The notes under the pieces were generated by a model, which did not search any database, was not told the DNA's origin, and saw only the letters and a list, made by a program, of their open reading frames with translations. The position numbers and the translations under genes are program-made. Source: Neisseria sp. DTU_2020_1000833_1_SI_GRL_NUU_006 (GTDB taxonomy: Bacteria; Pseudomonadota; Gammaproteobacteria; Burkholderiales; Neisseriaceae). Taken from it: a stretch of DNA of 64,000 nucleotides. The number at the start of each line of letters is the position of its first letter. Position 1 is the stretch's first letter. The stretch covers positions 1,612,001-1,676,000 of the forward strand of contig CP135593.1 in the NCBI GenBank assembly GCA_032388755.1, read 5' to 3'. Positions 38,236 through 47,928 of the stretch are shown here, one piece after another.

Positions 38236-39453
38236 TTAACCGCCGAAATCATCCAAGAGGATGTTTTCATCTTCCACGCCCAAGTCTTTGAGCATTTTGA
38301 TGACGGACTGGTTCATGATCGGCGGGCCGCACATATAGAATTCGCAGTCTTCCGGTGCTTCGTGGTTTTTCAGGTGGTTTTCGTAAACCACGTTGTGGAT
38401 GAAGCCTGTGTAGCCGTCCCAGTTGTCTTCCGGCAGCGGGTCGGACAAGGCGACGTGCCATGTGAAGTTCGGGAACTCTGCTGCGAGTTGGTCGAAGTCT
38501 TCAACATAGAACATTTCGCGTTTGGAGCGTGCGCCGTACCAGAAGGTGATTTTGCGTTTGGAGTTCAAACGTTTCAACTGGTCAAAAATGTGGGAACGCA
38601 TCGGAGCCATACCTGCACCGCCGCCGATAAATACCATTTCGGCATCGGTGTCTTTAGCGAAGAATTCGCCGAACGGGCCGGAGATGGTTACTTTGTCACC
38701 GGGTTTGAGCGACCAAATGTAGGACGACATTTGCCCCGGCGGCGCATCGGGTACGCGCGGAGGAGGCGTGGCGATACGCACGTTCAGCATGATGATGCCT
38801 TTTTCTTCAGGATATGAAGCCATGGAGTAAGCGCGCAAAATCGGCTCGTCCACTTTGGAAACATATTGCCACAGATTGTATTTGTCCCAGTCTTCGTGAT
38901 ATTCCTTAGGGATGTCGAAATCTTTGTAGGCAACGGTGTGCGGCGGGGCTTCGATTTGGATGTAGCCACCGGCACGGAATGGGACTTCTTCGCCTTCGGG
39001 AATGGCAAGTTTGAGTTCTTTAATGAACGTGGCTTTGTTGTCATTGGAGATGACAGTGCATTCCCATTTTTTCACGCCGAACACTTCTTCCGGTACTTCG
39101 ATGTCCATGTCGGTTTTGACGTTGACTTGGCAGGACAGTCGGCAGCCTTCGCGTGCTTCGCGTTTACTGATGTGGGACAACTCGGTAGGCAGAATGTCGC
39201 CGCCGCCGCTTTTCACGACAACGCGGCATTGTCCGCACGAACCGCCGCCACCGCAGGCGGAGGGAACGAAGATGCCTTGGCTGGCAAGCGCGCCCAACAG
39301 TTTGCCGCCGGCGGGCATAGTCAGCTCTTTTTCATCATTGACTTTGATGGTGATGTCGCCCTCGCTCACCAGCTTGGATTTGGCAAACAGAATCATCAGT
39401 GCCAAAGCCAAGACGATGACGGTAAACATCACGATACCTAAAATAATTTCCAT
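38236..39453 (-). CDS. nqrF: Na+-translocating NADH:quinone reductase subunit F
   Basis: This 405-residue subunit is where electrons enter the sodium-pumping NADH dehydrogenase. It has one N-terminal membrane helix (IVMFTVIVLALALMILF) and a 2Fe-2S ferredoxin domain with CGGGGSCGQC and a fourth Cys in EGCRLSC. A ferredoxin-reductase FAD domain (RAYSMASYPEEKG) and NADH domain (GGGAGMAPMRSHI, YMCGPPIMNQSV) follow. It is the last gene of nqrABCDEF and lies 13 bp after nqrE. Confidence 0.97.
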   Translation of the reverse strand: MEIILGIVMFTVIVLALALMILFAKSKLVSEGDITIKVNDEKELTMPAGGKLLGALASQGIFVPSACGGGGSCGQCRVVVKSGGGDILPTELSHISKREAREGCRLSCQVNVKTDMDIEVPEEVFGVKKWECTVISNDNKATFIKELKLAIPEGEEVPFRAGGYIQIEAPPHTVAYKDFDIPKEYHEDWDKYNLWQYVSKVDEPILRAYSMASYPEEKGIIMLNVRIATPPPRVPDAPPGQMSSYIWSLKPGDKVTISGPFGEFFAKDTDAEMVFIGGGAGMAPMRSHIFDQLKRLNSKRKITFWYGARSKREMFYVEDFDQLAAEFPNFTWHVALSDPLPEDNWDGYTGFIHNVVYENHLKNHEAPEDCEFYMCGPPIMNQSVIKMLKDLGVEDENILLDDFGG

Positions 39454-39466
39454 GCCGAATCCTTTC

Positions 39467-40060
39467 TTATAACTGGATGCCGGAGAACGACATAAACGCC
39501 ATCGCCATCAGGCCGGCGGAGATGAAAGTGATGCCCAGTCCTTTGAGGCCTTTGGGAGCGTCCGAATATTTCATTTTTTCGGTAATGCCCGCCAAAGCGA
39601 CAATTGCCAACATCCAGCCCAAGCCCGCGCCGAAGCCGTACACGACGGATTCGCCGAAGTTGTATTCGCGTTGCGCCATAAACGAAACAGCACCAAAAAT
39701 CGCGCAGTTTACGGTAATCAGCGGCAGGTAGATGCCCAGCGCGTTATAGAGGGCGGGAACGAATTTGTCCAAGAACATTTCCAGAATCTGCACCAAAGCC
39801 GCAATCACGCCGATGAAGGTGATGAATTTCAGGAAAGTCAAATCCACGCCTTCGACAATCGCGCCGTCTTTGAGCAGCGAGTAAACGAGCTGGTTGGCAG
39901 GGACGGACAGGCCGAGTACGAAGGTAACGGCAACGCCCAAGCCGAATGCGGTGGATACTTTTTTCGATACCGCCAGAAAAGTACACATGCCCAAGAAGAA
40001 GGACAGCGCCATGTTTTCAATGAAGACGGATTTCACAAAAAGGCTTAAATAATGTTCCAT
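39467..40060 (-). CDS. nqrE: Na+-translocating NADH:quinone reductase subunit E
   Basis: This 197-residue integral membrane subunit has about six transmembrane helices. With NqrD it forms the inverted-repeat pair that holds an iron centre and part of the ion path. A conserved Cys lies in TVNCAIFGAVSFMAQRE, with its partner in FLGMCTFLAVSKK. It starts 3 bp after the nqrD stop. Confidence 0.96.
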   Translation of the reverse strand: MEHYLSLFVKSVFIENMALSFFLGMCTFLAVSKKVSTAFGLGVAVTFVLGLSVPANQLVYSLLKDGAIVEGVDLTFLKFITFIGVIAALVQILEMFLDKFVPALYNALGIYLPLITVNCAIFGAVSFMAQREYNFGESVVYGFGAGLGWMLAIVALAGITEKMKYSDAPKGLKGLGITFISAGLMAMAFMSFSGIQL

Positions 40061-40063
40061 GTC

Positions 40064-40690
40064 TTATTCCTCTGCCTGTTCGGGTTTCCATGTGCGCAAA
40101 CCCCAAATCAAAAAGCCGATGATGAAGAACGCGCTCGGAGCCAGCAGGAAGAGGCCGTTGGTTTGATACCAGCCGCCGTCCTGCACGGTTTGGAAAACGG
40201 TATAGCCCAAGAGTTTGCCTGAGCCGATAAGCTCGCGGATGGTTGCGATGATAATCAGCATCATGCCGTAACCTGCGCCGTTACCGATGCCGTCCACCAG
40301 GCTTTCCAGCGGTGGCTCTTTCATGGCGAAGGCTTCGGCGCGACCCATTACGATACAGTTGGTAATAATCAGGCCGACGAATACGGAAAGCTGTTTGGAC
40401 AATTCGTAGGCATAGGCCTGCAACAATTGGTCAACCAGCGTAACCAGCGACGCGACAATCGCCATCTGCACGATAATACGGATGCTGTTTGGAATGTAGT
40501 TGCGCACCAGCGAGATGAAGAAGCTGGAAAAACCGGTTACCAGACTGACGGAAATACCCATCACGATGGCCGTCTGAAGTTTGGTGGTAACCGCCAGCGC
40601 CGAACAAATACCCAAAACCTGCAAGGCAATCGGGTTGTTGTAGATAAAGGGTGAAAACATCAAATGTTTCAAGCGTTTCATATCAGCCAT
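40064..40690 (-). CDS. nqrD: Na+-translocating NADH:quinone reductase subunit D
   Basis: This 208-residue membrane subunit, paralogous to NqrE, has about six helices. Conserved Cys residues lie in QVLGICSALAVTTKLQTA and IITNCIVMGRAEAFA. Its start codon overlaps the nqrC stop by one base, so translation is coupled. A meningococcal-type DUS core (GCCGTCTGAA) lies in the coding sequence at 40569-40578. Confidence 0.96.
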   Translation of the reverse strand: MADMKRLKHLMFSPFIYNNPIALQVLGICSALAVTTKLQTAIVMGISVSLVTGFSSFFISLVRNYIPNSIRIIVQMAIVASLVTLVDQLLQAYAYELSKQLSVFVGLIITNCIVMGRAEAFAMKEPPLESLVDGIGNGAGYGMMLIIIATIRELIGSGKLLGYTVFQTVQDGGWYQTNGLFLLAPSAFFIIGFLIWGLRTWKPEQAEE

Positions 40691-41466
40691 TATTGTGCTC
40701 CTGCTGATTTCAATTTGTTCAGGTAGGGGATATAGCCGTTTTCGCCGAACCAGTAGGCAAACGAACCTTGTACGCCTTTGGAAGTCAGCGATGCACCGGA
40801 AAGGGCATCTACGCCATGTTCTTTGTCCGAGCTTCCGCCTTTGGAAACATGCAGGGCAAGTTTGCCTTGTTCGTCAAAGAGTTTTTTGCCGACGAATTTT
40901 TGCTGCCACAACGGATTGCCGATTTCGCCGCCCAGGCCCGGAGTCTCGCCTTGGTCGTAGTAGGTAATGCCGTTGATGGTGTTGCCGTCGGGCTGGATGG
41001 CGACGAAGCCGTACATAACCGACCACAAACCGTTGCCGTGCATAGGCAGGATGATTTGGCTGACTTTGCCGTCATCGCCTTTTACCAAATAAACTTCGGT
41101 GTATTTGGCGCGGTTTTTGATACCTGCCAAATCGTCTTCAGGTTTGATTTGGATGCTTTGCGCAGGGTCTTTAGCGGCAACGCGTGCGCTAAAGTCTTTC
41201 GGCGCGTCTTTCACATATTCGCCGGTCGCCAAATCGACCACGCGTTGTTCGATGCGGTCGGCAAAGGTTTTGCTGATGTCGGTATTTTTATCCAGCAAAC
41301 CGGCAACGCTCAGGATGTAGCTTTGTTTATCCTGAACCTTTTGTTTTTCCTGAACCGGTTTCAAGCCGACAACTGCGCCCGCCACGATGACCGAGCAAAT
41401 CAGGCTGACCGCCAATACCACAATCAGCGTGCCGCTGAAGCTGTCTTTATCGAATTTCTTAGCCAT
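40690..41466 (-). CDS. nqrC: Na+-translocating NADH:quinone reductase subunit C
   Basis: This 258-residue subunit has one N-terminal helix (LIVVLAVSLICSVIVAGAVVG) and a periplasmic FMN-binding domain. ATG 41466 (MAKKFDKDS) is chosen over the longer frame because it matches the family start and overlaps nqrB by 8 bp. The flavinylation motif reads VDALSGASLTS, with Ser where the best-studied NqrC has the FMN-bearing Thr. ApbE, which attaches FMN, is not in the window. Confidence 0.95.
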   Translation of the reverse strand: MAKKFDKDSFSGTLIVVLAVSLICSVIVAGAVVGLKPVQEKQKVQDKQSYILSVAGLLDKNTDISKTFADRIEQRVVDLATGEYVKDAPKDFSARVAAKDPAQSIQIKPEDDLAGIKNRAKYTEVYLVKGDDGKVSQIILPMHGNGLWSVMYGFVAIQPDGNTINGITYYDQGETPGLGGEIGNPLWQQKFVGKKLFDEQGKLALHVSKGGSSDKEHGVDALSGASLTSKGVQGSFAYWFGENGYIPYLNKLKSAGAQ

Positions 41467-42691
41467 TGCTGCGCGCCTTTCTGCGTTTGATATTCGCTTG
41501 TGCGACGAAATAGTCGAAAATCGGGGCAAACAGGTTGGCAAACAGAATCGCCAACATCATGCCTTCGGGGTAAGCCGGATTGACCACGCGGATTAACACG
41601 CACATCACGCCGATTAGCGCGCCGTACCACCATTTGCCGACATTGGTAAAGGAAGCGGAAACGGGGTCGGTCGCCATAAACAGCATACCGATGGCGAAGC
41701 CGCCGACGACCAGATGCCAGTACCAAGGCATGCTGAACATCGGATTGGTGTCCGAACCGATAACATTAAACAGCGAAGACATCGCAATCATACCGATCAT
41801 CACGCCGGCAATAATGCGCCAAGAAGCGATGCGGGCAAACACGATAAACGCGCCGCCGATTAAAAGCGCCAAAGTGGATACTTCGCCGATAGAACCGGGC
41901 AGGTTGCCGATAAACGCATCCATCCAAGTGATGGATTTACCGGTAACGGCATTTTTCAGGCCGTCTGAACCGTGTGCCGCCCACTGAGCCAACGCGGTTG
42001 CGCCGGAATAGCCGTCAACCGCCGTCCAAACGGTGTCGCCGGTAATATTGGCGGGATAAGCGAAGAACAAGAAGGCACGACCTGCCAGTGCAGGGTTCAT
42101 AAAGTTTTTACCCGTACCGCCGAATACCTCTTTCGCAACCACCACGCCGAAGGTAATACCTAAGGCAGCCTGCCACAGCGGCAGCGTAGGCGGAACGATT
42201 AAGGCAAACAGAATCGAAGTCACGAAGAAACCTTCGTTGATTTCGTGTTTGCGTACGGTGGCAAACAAAACTTCCCAGAAACCGCCGACGATAAATACGG
42301 TTGCGTAAATCGGCAGGAAGTAAATCGCACCGAACAGCATTTTGCCCAACACGCCCGCTTCAGACGACATATTGATGCCCAAAGCGTTGGCAAAGGCGTA
42401 ATGCCAGTCGTTGGCGATGCTTTGTTGCAGCAAATCGGGCGTTAACGCACCGAATGCCTGAGCGCCGACGTTGTACATACCGTAGAACATGGCGGGGAAC
42501 AAAGCCAGCCACACCAAAATCATCATGCGTTTGGAGTCGAGCGCGTCGCGGACGTGTGCCGCTTTGCGCGTTACCGCGCCGGATGTGTAGAAAATCGTCG
42601 CCGCAGCTTCATAGAGGGCATACCATTTTTCATGTTTGCCGCCCGGCAGGAAGTGCGGTTCGATTTTTTCCAGAAAATGTTTCAAGCCCAT
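41459..42691 (-). CDS. nqrB: Na+-translocating NADH:quinone reductase subunit B
   Basis: This 410-residue subunit has about ten membrane helices. It carries a covalent FMN on the Thr of DGYSGATALAQW and the riboflavin and quinone sites, and is the likely main sodium channel. It starts 2 bp after the nqrA stop. A GCCGTCTGAA core lies at 41960-41969, and a mucosa-type DUS at about 42359-42368. Confidence 0.97.
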   Translation of the reverse strand: MGLKHFLEKIEPHFLPGGKHEKWYALYEAAATIFYTSGAVTRKAAHVRDALDSKRMMILVWLALFPAMFYGMYNVGAQAFGALTPDLLQQSIANDWHYAFANALGINMSSEAGVLGKMLFGAIYFLPIYATVFIVGGFWEVLFATVRKHEINEGFFVTSILFALIVPPTLPLWQAALGITFGVVVAKEVFGGTGKNFMNPALAGRAFLFFAYPANITGDTVWTAVDGYSGATALAQWAAHGSDGLKNAVTGKSITWMDAFIGNLPGSIGEVSTLALLIGGAFIVFARIASWRIIAGVMIGMIAMSSLFNVIGSDTNPMFSMPWYWHLVVGGFAIGMLFMATDPVSASFTNVGKWWYGALIGVMCVLIRVVNPAYPEGMMLAILFANLFAPIFDYFVAQANIKRRKARSNG

Positions 42692-42693
42692 AA

Positions 42694-44037
42694 TCAGCCT
42701 TCCTTCTCAATGGTTTCCAGCACCTTGCGCAACAGCGGGCCGTATTCGTATTTGCCCGGGCAAACGAAACTGCACAAAGCGAGGTCTTCTTCGTCCAATT
42801 CCAAGCAACCCAAAGCCTGCGCGCTGTCGGTATCGCCGACGATTAAATCGCGCAAAAGCAAGGTAGGCAGGATGTCCAGCGGCATCACGCGCTCGTAAGT
42901 ACCGATCGGCACCATGGCGCGGTCGCCGCCGTTGACGGCTGTCGTGAACTTGAAGAGTTTGTTTTTCAGGAAATGACCGAGGGTCGTACGCGTAATCGAG
43001 TATTTGTCCGGCTGCGGCGCAACCCAACCGAACAGCTCTTTACTGCGGCCTTCTTCGATAACGGAAATCTGATTGTGGTAGCGTCCCAAATAATCATGCG
43101 CGCCTTGTGCAATCGCGCCGTTCAATACCGAACCGGAAATCACGCGGTTGTCCGCATCAACCAATTCGCCGGCGGTAATTTGCGACACCTTCGCACCCAA
43201 AACGGTACGCAAGAGGCGCGGTTTATTGACTTGCGGGCCGCCCAAAGCAACTACGCGCTCGGGATTCAGACGACCTGTTACGAACAAACGTCCGATCGCA
43301 ATTACATCTTGATAATTGATGGTCCACACGGTTTTATTCGCGCCGACAGGCTCGATGAAATGAATGTGCGTGCCGCTCAAACCCGCAGGATGAGGGCCGC
43401 CGAATTCGTGTGTTTCAATGTTGGCGGCGTTTTCAGACGGCACGTCCGCACCGGCTGCTTTACAAACATGGATTTTGCGTTCGGTCAGTCGGCTCAACAC
43501 CAGCAAACCTCGTCTGAAATCCTCGGCGGCTTCTTTGATCACGACCACAGGGTCTGCCGCCAGTGGATTGGTGTCCATCGCATTGACGAAAATGGCGAAC
43601 GGCTCGGCATCAACGGCGGGGATTTTGCTGAACGGACGGGTACGCAGCGCAGTCCACAAACCGGATTGAATCAGATTGCGGCGCACTTCTTCGCCGCTTA
43701 AGTTTGCCAACGCATCGGGCGCGTAGCGTTCGAACTCGATTTCGTCATCGCCCTCAACGGCAATCACGACCGACTGAAGCACGCGCTTTTCGCCGCGGTG
43801 AATCGCAGCGATTTTGCCGGAAGCCGGCGCAGTAAACACCACGCCCGGATTTTTCTTGTCTTCAAACAGCACTTGGCCTTTTTTGACGGCATCGCCTTCC
43901 TTGACTTTCATCGAGGGGCGCATACCGACATATTCTTCGCCAAGCAACGCGACTTCGGTAATGGCCGGACCGTCGTAAACGGCTTGCTCCGGTCTGCCCG
44001 CGATGGGCAGGTCTAGGCCTTTTTTGATTTTAATCAT
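42694..44037 (-). CDS. nqrA: Na+-translocating NADH:quinone reductase subunit A
   Basis: This 447-residue soluble subunit faces the cytoplasm and contributes to quinone binding. It begins MIKIKKGLDLPIAGRPEQAV, the family's usual start. It is the first gene of nqrABCDEF, and the operon promoter must lie in the 351-bp gap 44038-44388, which also has two DUS copies near 44089 and 44121. DUS copies also occur inside the gene (43266 and 43432). Confidence 0.96.
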   Translation of the reverse strand: MIKIKKGLDLPIAGRPEQAVYDGPAITEVALLGEEYVGMRPSMKVKEGDAVKKGQVLFEDKKNPGVVFTAPASGKIAAIHRGEKRVLQSVVIAVEGDDEIEFERYAPDALANLSGEEVRRNLIQSGLWTALRTRPFSKIPAVDAEPFAIFVNAMDTNPLAADPVVVIKEAAEDFRRGLLVLSRLTERKIHVCKAAGADVPSENAANIETHEFGGPHPAGLSGTHIHFIEPVGANKTVWTINYQDVIAIGRLFVTGRLNPERVVALGGPQVNKPRLLRTVLGAKVSQITAGELVDADNRVISGSVLNGAIAQGAHDYLGRYHNQISVIEEGRSKELFGWVAPQPDKYSITRTTLGHFLKNKLFKFTTAVNGGDRAMVPIGTYERVMPLDILPTLLLRDLIVGDTDSAQALGCLELDEEDLALCSFVCPGKYEYGPLLRKVLETIEKEG

Positions 44038-44321
44038 AGATTTGCATTACTTGTGATGAGTTAAACAGAATAAAATGTTCCAACTTTTCAGACGACGTTT
44101 GAAATGGCAAAGCATGGGGAAGGTCGTCTGAAAGTAAAGCCTTACTTACGGAAAACAACAATTAAATGAAAACTGTAAAACGTTTGATTTTAGCAGGAAC
44201 AGCCCGCCTTATGTCAGATTTACGCAGATTTTTTCCAGCTTCCTGCCCCGAATCCCACGCAAAGCAGCCCTCCAATAAAATTACAAGATATTGATGCCCC
44301 AAATTAATCCCTGGCAGAATG

Positions 44322-44377
44322 CAAAAGGTCGTCTGAAAACCGAATCAATAAGAATCAGGTTTTCAGACGACCTTTTG
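44322..44377. terminator. DUS terminator after the nhaD-type gene
   Basis: CAAAAGGTCGTCTGAAAACC pairs with its complement around a loop of about 16 nt, placed to end leftward transcription of the antiporter gene before the nqr operon. Confidence 0.75.
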
Positions 44378-44388
44378 AAGTTTAGGAA

Positions 44389-45810
44389 TCAGAACAACTG
44401 CCAAACGAAGAAAATCAGCGTGTGCAGTATAAACAGCGGAATCAACACCCCCACCGACCACATCATATAACCGAAGAAAGTCGGCATCGGCACGCCGCGC
44501 TGCTCGGCAATCGCTTTAACCATAAAGTTCGGCGCATTGCCGATATAAGTAAGCGCACCCATAAACACCGAACCCATGGATACCGCCAACAGCGAATGGA
44601 ACAGATGCCCCGTCATCAGCGCCTGAGCATCGCCGCCCGCCATATTGAAGAACACCAGATAAGTCGGCGCATTATCCAAAAATGCGGACAACAAACCGCT
44701 CATCCAGAAATACATCGTATTAATCGGATTGCCCGAAGCGTCATGCACCAACGACACCACCGCACCCAGCGCACCCGCCTCGCCTGCCTTCAAAATCGCC
44801 AAAACAGGGGAAATCGTAATGAAAATACCCAAAAACAGTTTGCCCACTTCGGCAATCGGGTCGAAATTGAATTCATTGCCCGCCCTGACCTGTTTGGGCG
44901 TAATCAGCAACGAAACAACGGTCAGCACCAGCAAAATCACATCGCGCACCAAGTTTTGCAACGCATAGTGGCTGCCTAAAATCTCAAACCCCGGATGATC
45001 GGGCTTCCACAAGCCGGACAGCAAAACCGCACCGACCACGCCCGCCAGCAGCAGAAAATTCCATTTGCCGGCAATACGCAAATCTTCATCGGCCTCCTCT
45101 TCCTGCCGAATCTGTTCCACATTGGCTTCACGCGCGTGATAACGGCTGTCAATAATGTAAAACACCAGCAACAGCACCACCGTACTGATCAATACGGGCA
45201 TCAACATGTGTTTCACCGTCCACATGAAATCCACGCCCTTCAAGAAGCCCAAAAACAGCGGAGGATCGCCCAACGGCGTCAGGCCGCCGCCGATATTTGC
45301 CACCAAAAAAATAAAGAATATAACGACATGCACCTTATTCTTGCGGTAATGGTTTGCCTTAAGCAGCGGACGAATCATCAGCATTGCCGCACCGGTCGTC
45401 CCCATAAAGGAAGCCATCACCGTCCCCGCCGCCAGCAGCCCGGTATTCAGCGCAGGCGTACCATTGAGCTTACCCCAAACCAAAATCCCGCCCGAAATTG
45501 TATATAAAGCCAAAAGCAGCAGGATAAACGGGATATATTCCTCAACCAGCGCATGGGCAACCGTATGCACACCCGCCCCGAAACCGAACACAACGGCGAA
45601 CGGAACCAAAAACAGCAGCGTCCAAAACGCTGTAATCTTGCCGAAATGGTGATGCCAGGTATGCGCGAAAAAGAGTGGCCCCAAAGCGATAGACAAAAGA
45701 ATCAACGCGAACGGCGCACCCCAAAACAGACTGAGCGTCGCGCCGTCAAAATCAGCGGCGTGAGACACAGCGGGAAGCAGGATGAGGGATAGAATTGGTA
45801 AGCGGCGCAT
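44389..45810 (-). CDS. nhaD: Na+/H+ antiporter, NhaD type
   Basis: This 473-residue polytopic membrane protein of the ion-transporter superfamily resembles NhaD. The N-terminus has a cleavable-looking signal (MRRLPILSLILLPAVSHA). Characteristic segments are FMGTTGAAMLMIRPLLKAN, NIGGGLTPLGDPPLFLGFLKG and SGLLSAFLDNAPTYLVFFNMAGGD. It would expel Na+ in exchange for protons. It lies directly upstream of nqrA-F, the primary sodium pump, which supports a sodium-cycle role. The 365 bp upstream (45811-46175) are AT-rich with no gene seen. Confidence 0.85.
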   Translation of the reverse strand: MRRLPILSLILLPAVSHAADFDGATLSLFWGAPFALILLSIALGPLFFAHTWHHHFGKITAFWTLLFLVPFAVVFGFGAGVHTVAHALVEEYIPFILLLLALYTISGGILVWGKLNGTPALNTGLLAAGTVMASFMGTTGAAMLMIRPLLKANHYRKNKVHVVIFFIFLVANIGGGLTPLGDPPLFLGFLKGVDFMWTVKHMLMPVLISTVVLLLVFYIIDSRYHAREANVEQIRQEEEADEDLRIAGKWNFLLLAGVVGAVLLSGLWKPDHPGFEILGSHYALQNLVRDVILLVLTVVSLLITPKQVRAGNEFNFDPIAEVGKLFLGIFITISPVLAILKAGEAGALGAVVSLVHDASGNPINTMYFWMSGLLSAFLDNAPTYLVFFNMAGGDAQALMTGHLFHSLLAVSMGSVFMGALTYIGNAPNFMVKAIAEQRGVPMPTFFGYMMWSVGVLIPLFILHTLIFFVWQLF

Positions 45811-46175
45811 TGTTTTTCCTTGTTTTTCTTAGTTTTTCTTATGGACGAAAAGCCTAAACAAACACATCCGCACAATGCCGTGAAATCAAACAAAAAACGT
45901 CTGCAACCAACCTTGGCATCAAGCGGCGGAGTGTTGCCATATGTAAACCTTGTTTGATTGTAAGTGAAAACCCCGCCCCAAACCAGTCAAAATAACCGAC
46001 CTCCCTACCTTGTTTTCCACACCTACTCCCTCATCCTCCCTCTACCTTTATCAAAGAAAAACCTTTAAATCTTTTTTAAAATAAATATCTACGAAAATAA
46101 AGTAGTAAACTATCAAAAATCAAATTTAGATTTATTTTTCCAAAAATTTACACAATCCAATCCAACCAAACACAA

Positions 46176-47597
46176 TCAGAATGTTTTGCTGAATTCGACA
46201 AACATTCTGGTTTTGCCGTATTCATTATATTTGTCGTTACTCCATGTTTTGTGGTGGGCGACGGTCAGGCGCGGGGTGATGCCTTTGAAGTGGAAAGCGC
46301 GGTGCCACACGGCGAGCGAAATATCCGCTTCTTTATCGCGGCGGGTTTCCTGACCGCTCAAAAGGCTGGGCGTTTGATAACGGCGTTGCGCCGCACTCAG
46401 CCGCAACATGGTGGACAGCCCTTTGCCCCATTCCTGCCCCCATGCGGTACGGAGGCTGTAACGGTCAAAGCTGTCCGATTTGTCTTCTTTATTGCGTTCC
46501 TGATAGATGTCGAAACCGCCGACCCAGTATTGGCGGGCGTTTCGGTAATAGACGACGGAATTGCTCAACAGGCGGTTGTTGTTGTCGGATTTGGCGCGGC
46601 GGATGTTTTTCAGACGACCCATTTCAACGGCACTCAAGGTTTGCAGCTTAGGCTGCCACCAGCGGTTGATGTGCAGGCGCGCACCGCTGGAGTAGGTATA
46701 CGGGTCGTTGCCGTAGAAGCGGCGTTCGTGGAACGGGGTCAAGCCGATGTCGTTGCGCTGGTCGGCGTAGCCTGCGCCTACTGAGAAGCGGGTGGTTACG
46801 TCGTTATACTTGGTTTGTTCGGGATAAATCTTGCCGTAATTGTCCGCGCCTGCCGTAACGTACCAGCCTTTGGGCAGCGACCATTTTTTCTCTGCACCGA
46901 GTTGGTAGTTGATGGCGGTGGCGTCGATAGGATCGGGGAAGGTCCAGTTGCCGTATGTGCGGCGGCTGGGGGCTTGGTTGATGTTTTGTTCGCGGGTAAC
47001 GCTCAAGCCGGCATTGAATTTCCACGAATCGCGCTCGCGCAATGCTTTGCGGTAGGATTCGATGCCTTTGACGAGCGGCTCGGGCAGGTTGGCTTCTGTT
47101 TTGAGTTTGTCGAACTGGTCGGCGGCGGCTTCGTTTTGCTTGTCCTCAAACAAAGCGGTGGCAAGCTGCCAGCGGACGACGGGGGCATCAGGGTTTTCGG
47201 CGATAAATTGACGGTAATACCCGATGGCTTCTTTCATTTTGCCTTCGTCTTGGGCAACCAATCCGTGCGCGTAGAGCGCCATGTTTTTATCGTGTCCCGG
47301 CCATTGTTCGTAAATCGGCAGGACGACTTTGATGCCCGCGATGTTGCGTGAAACAACGGCGGAATACATGGCGCGGGAAAGCAATTGGGGATTGTCGAGC
47401 AGGGTTTTGGCATCGACGTTGACGACTTTTTCAGACGACGTTTCGGCGGCAGGTTTGGCCGCTTCTGCTTCGACGGGGGCAGGTTCTGCCGTTTTGACCT
47501 GCAACTCGGGGGCAGGCTGGTTTTGAGGCTCGGACGGCACATCGGCGGCTTCTGCTGCGGACACGGCGAGCAGGGAGAGGAGTAAGAGTGTTTTCAT
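46176..47597 (-). CDS. Surface lipoprotein assembly modifier (Slam, DUF560)
   Basis: This 473-residue outer-membrane protein helps move lipoproteins to the cell surface. The start is ATG 47597 (MKTLLLLSLLAVSAAEA signal peptide); the longer frame to 47690 lacks a signal. After a Pro/Ala/Glu-rich linker (residues 20-70) comes a TPR-like domain (NIAGIKVVLPIYEQWPGHDK, MKEAIGYYRQFIAENPD). From about residue 195 a DUF560 beta-barrel ends in MFVEFSKTF. Slam genes often sit beside their client lipoprotein, but none is obvious here. Confidence 0.88.
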   Translation of the reverse strand: MKTLLLLSLLAVSAAEAADVPSEPQNQPAPELQVKTAEPAPVEAEAAKPAAETSSEKVVNVDAKTLLDNPQLLSRAMYSAVVSRNIAGIKVVLPIYEQWPGHDKNMALYAHGLVAQDEGKMKEAIGYYRQFIAENPDAPVVRWQLATALFEDKQNEAAADQFDKLKTEANLPEPLVKGIESYRKALRERDSWKFNAGLSVTREQNINQAPSRRTYGNWTFPDPIDATAINYQLGAEKKWSLPKGWYVTAGADNYGKIYPEQTKYNDVTTRFSVGAGYADQRNDIGLTPFHERRFYGNDPYTYSSGARLHINRWWQPKLQTLSAVEMGRLKNIRRAKSDNNNRLLSNSVVYYRNARQYWVGGFDIYQERNKEDKSDSFDRYSLRTAWGQEWGKGLSTMLRLSAAQRRYQTPSLLSGQETRRDKEADISLAVWHRAFHFKGITPRLTVAHHKTWSNDKYNEYGKTRMFVEFSKTF

Positions 47598-47852
47598 GAT
47601 TTCGTAAGACGTTTGGGTTGCAATGGTGCATGAATCTGCGTTTTTTATTTGAGGCGAAACCATATCGGGCATTTTGGTGCTTTCGGGCATGGTTTTGCTT
47701 TATATTGTTTTGAGCGCGGATTTTACCGTGTTTTACAGTAAAACAAAATATTGCGGTGGCAAATAAAACGATACGGCATGATTTGGCTTTATTTTGATTC
47801 GACGCGAATCCACCCTACCCTGCTGCTTGAATGCCGTTTGTCCAATCCTATG

Positions 47853-47886
47853 CAAAGGTCGTCTGAAAAGAGGTTTCAGACGACCT
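47853..47886. terminator. DUS hairpin upstream of the Slam gene
   Basis: AAAGGTCGTCTGAAA pairs with TTTCAGACGACCT at short range. It lies in the 561-bp gap 47598-48158, which otherwise holds only a decayed Correia element and a second DUS hairpin. Confidence 0.6.
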
Positions 47887-47928
47887 GTATTTTCTTCTAA
47901 GCGGTTTTCACGGATAAAGCAAATGTTG

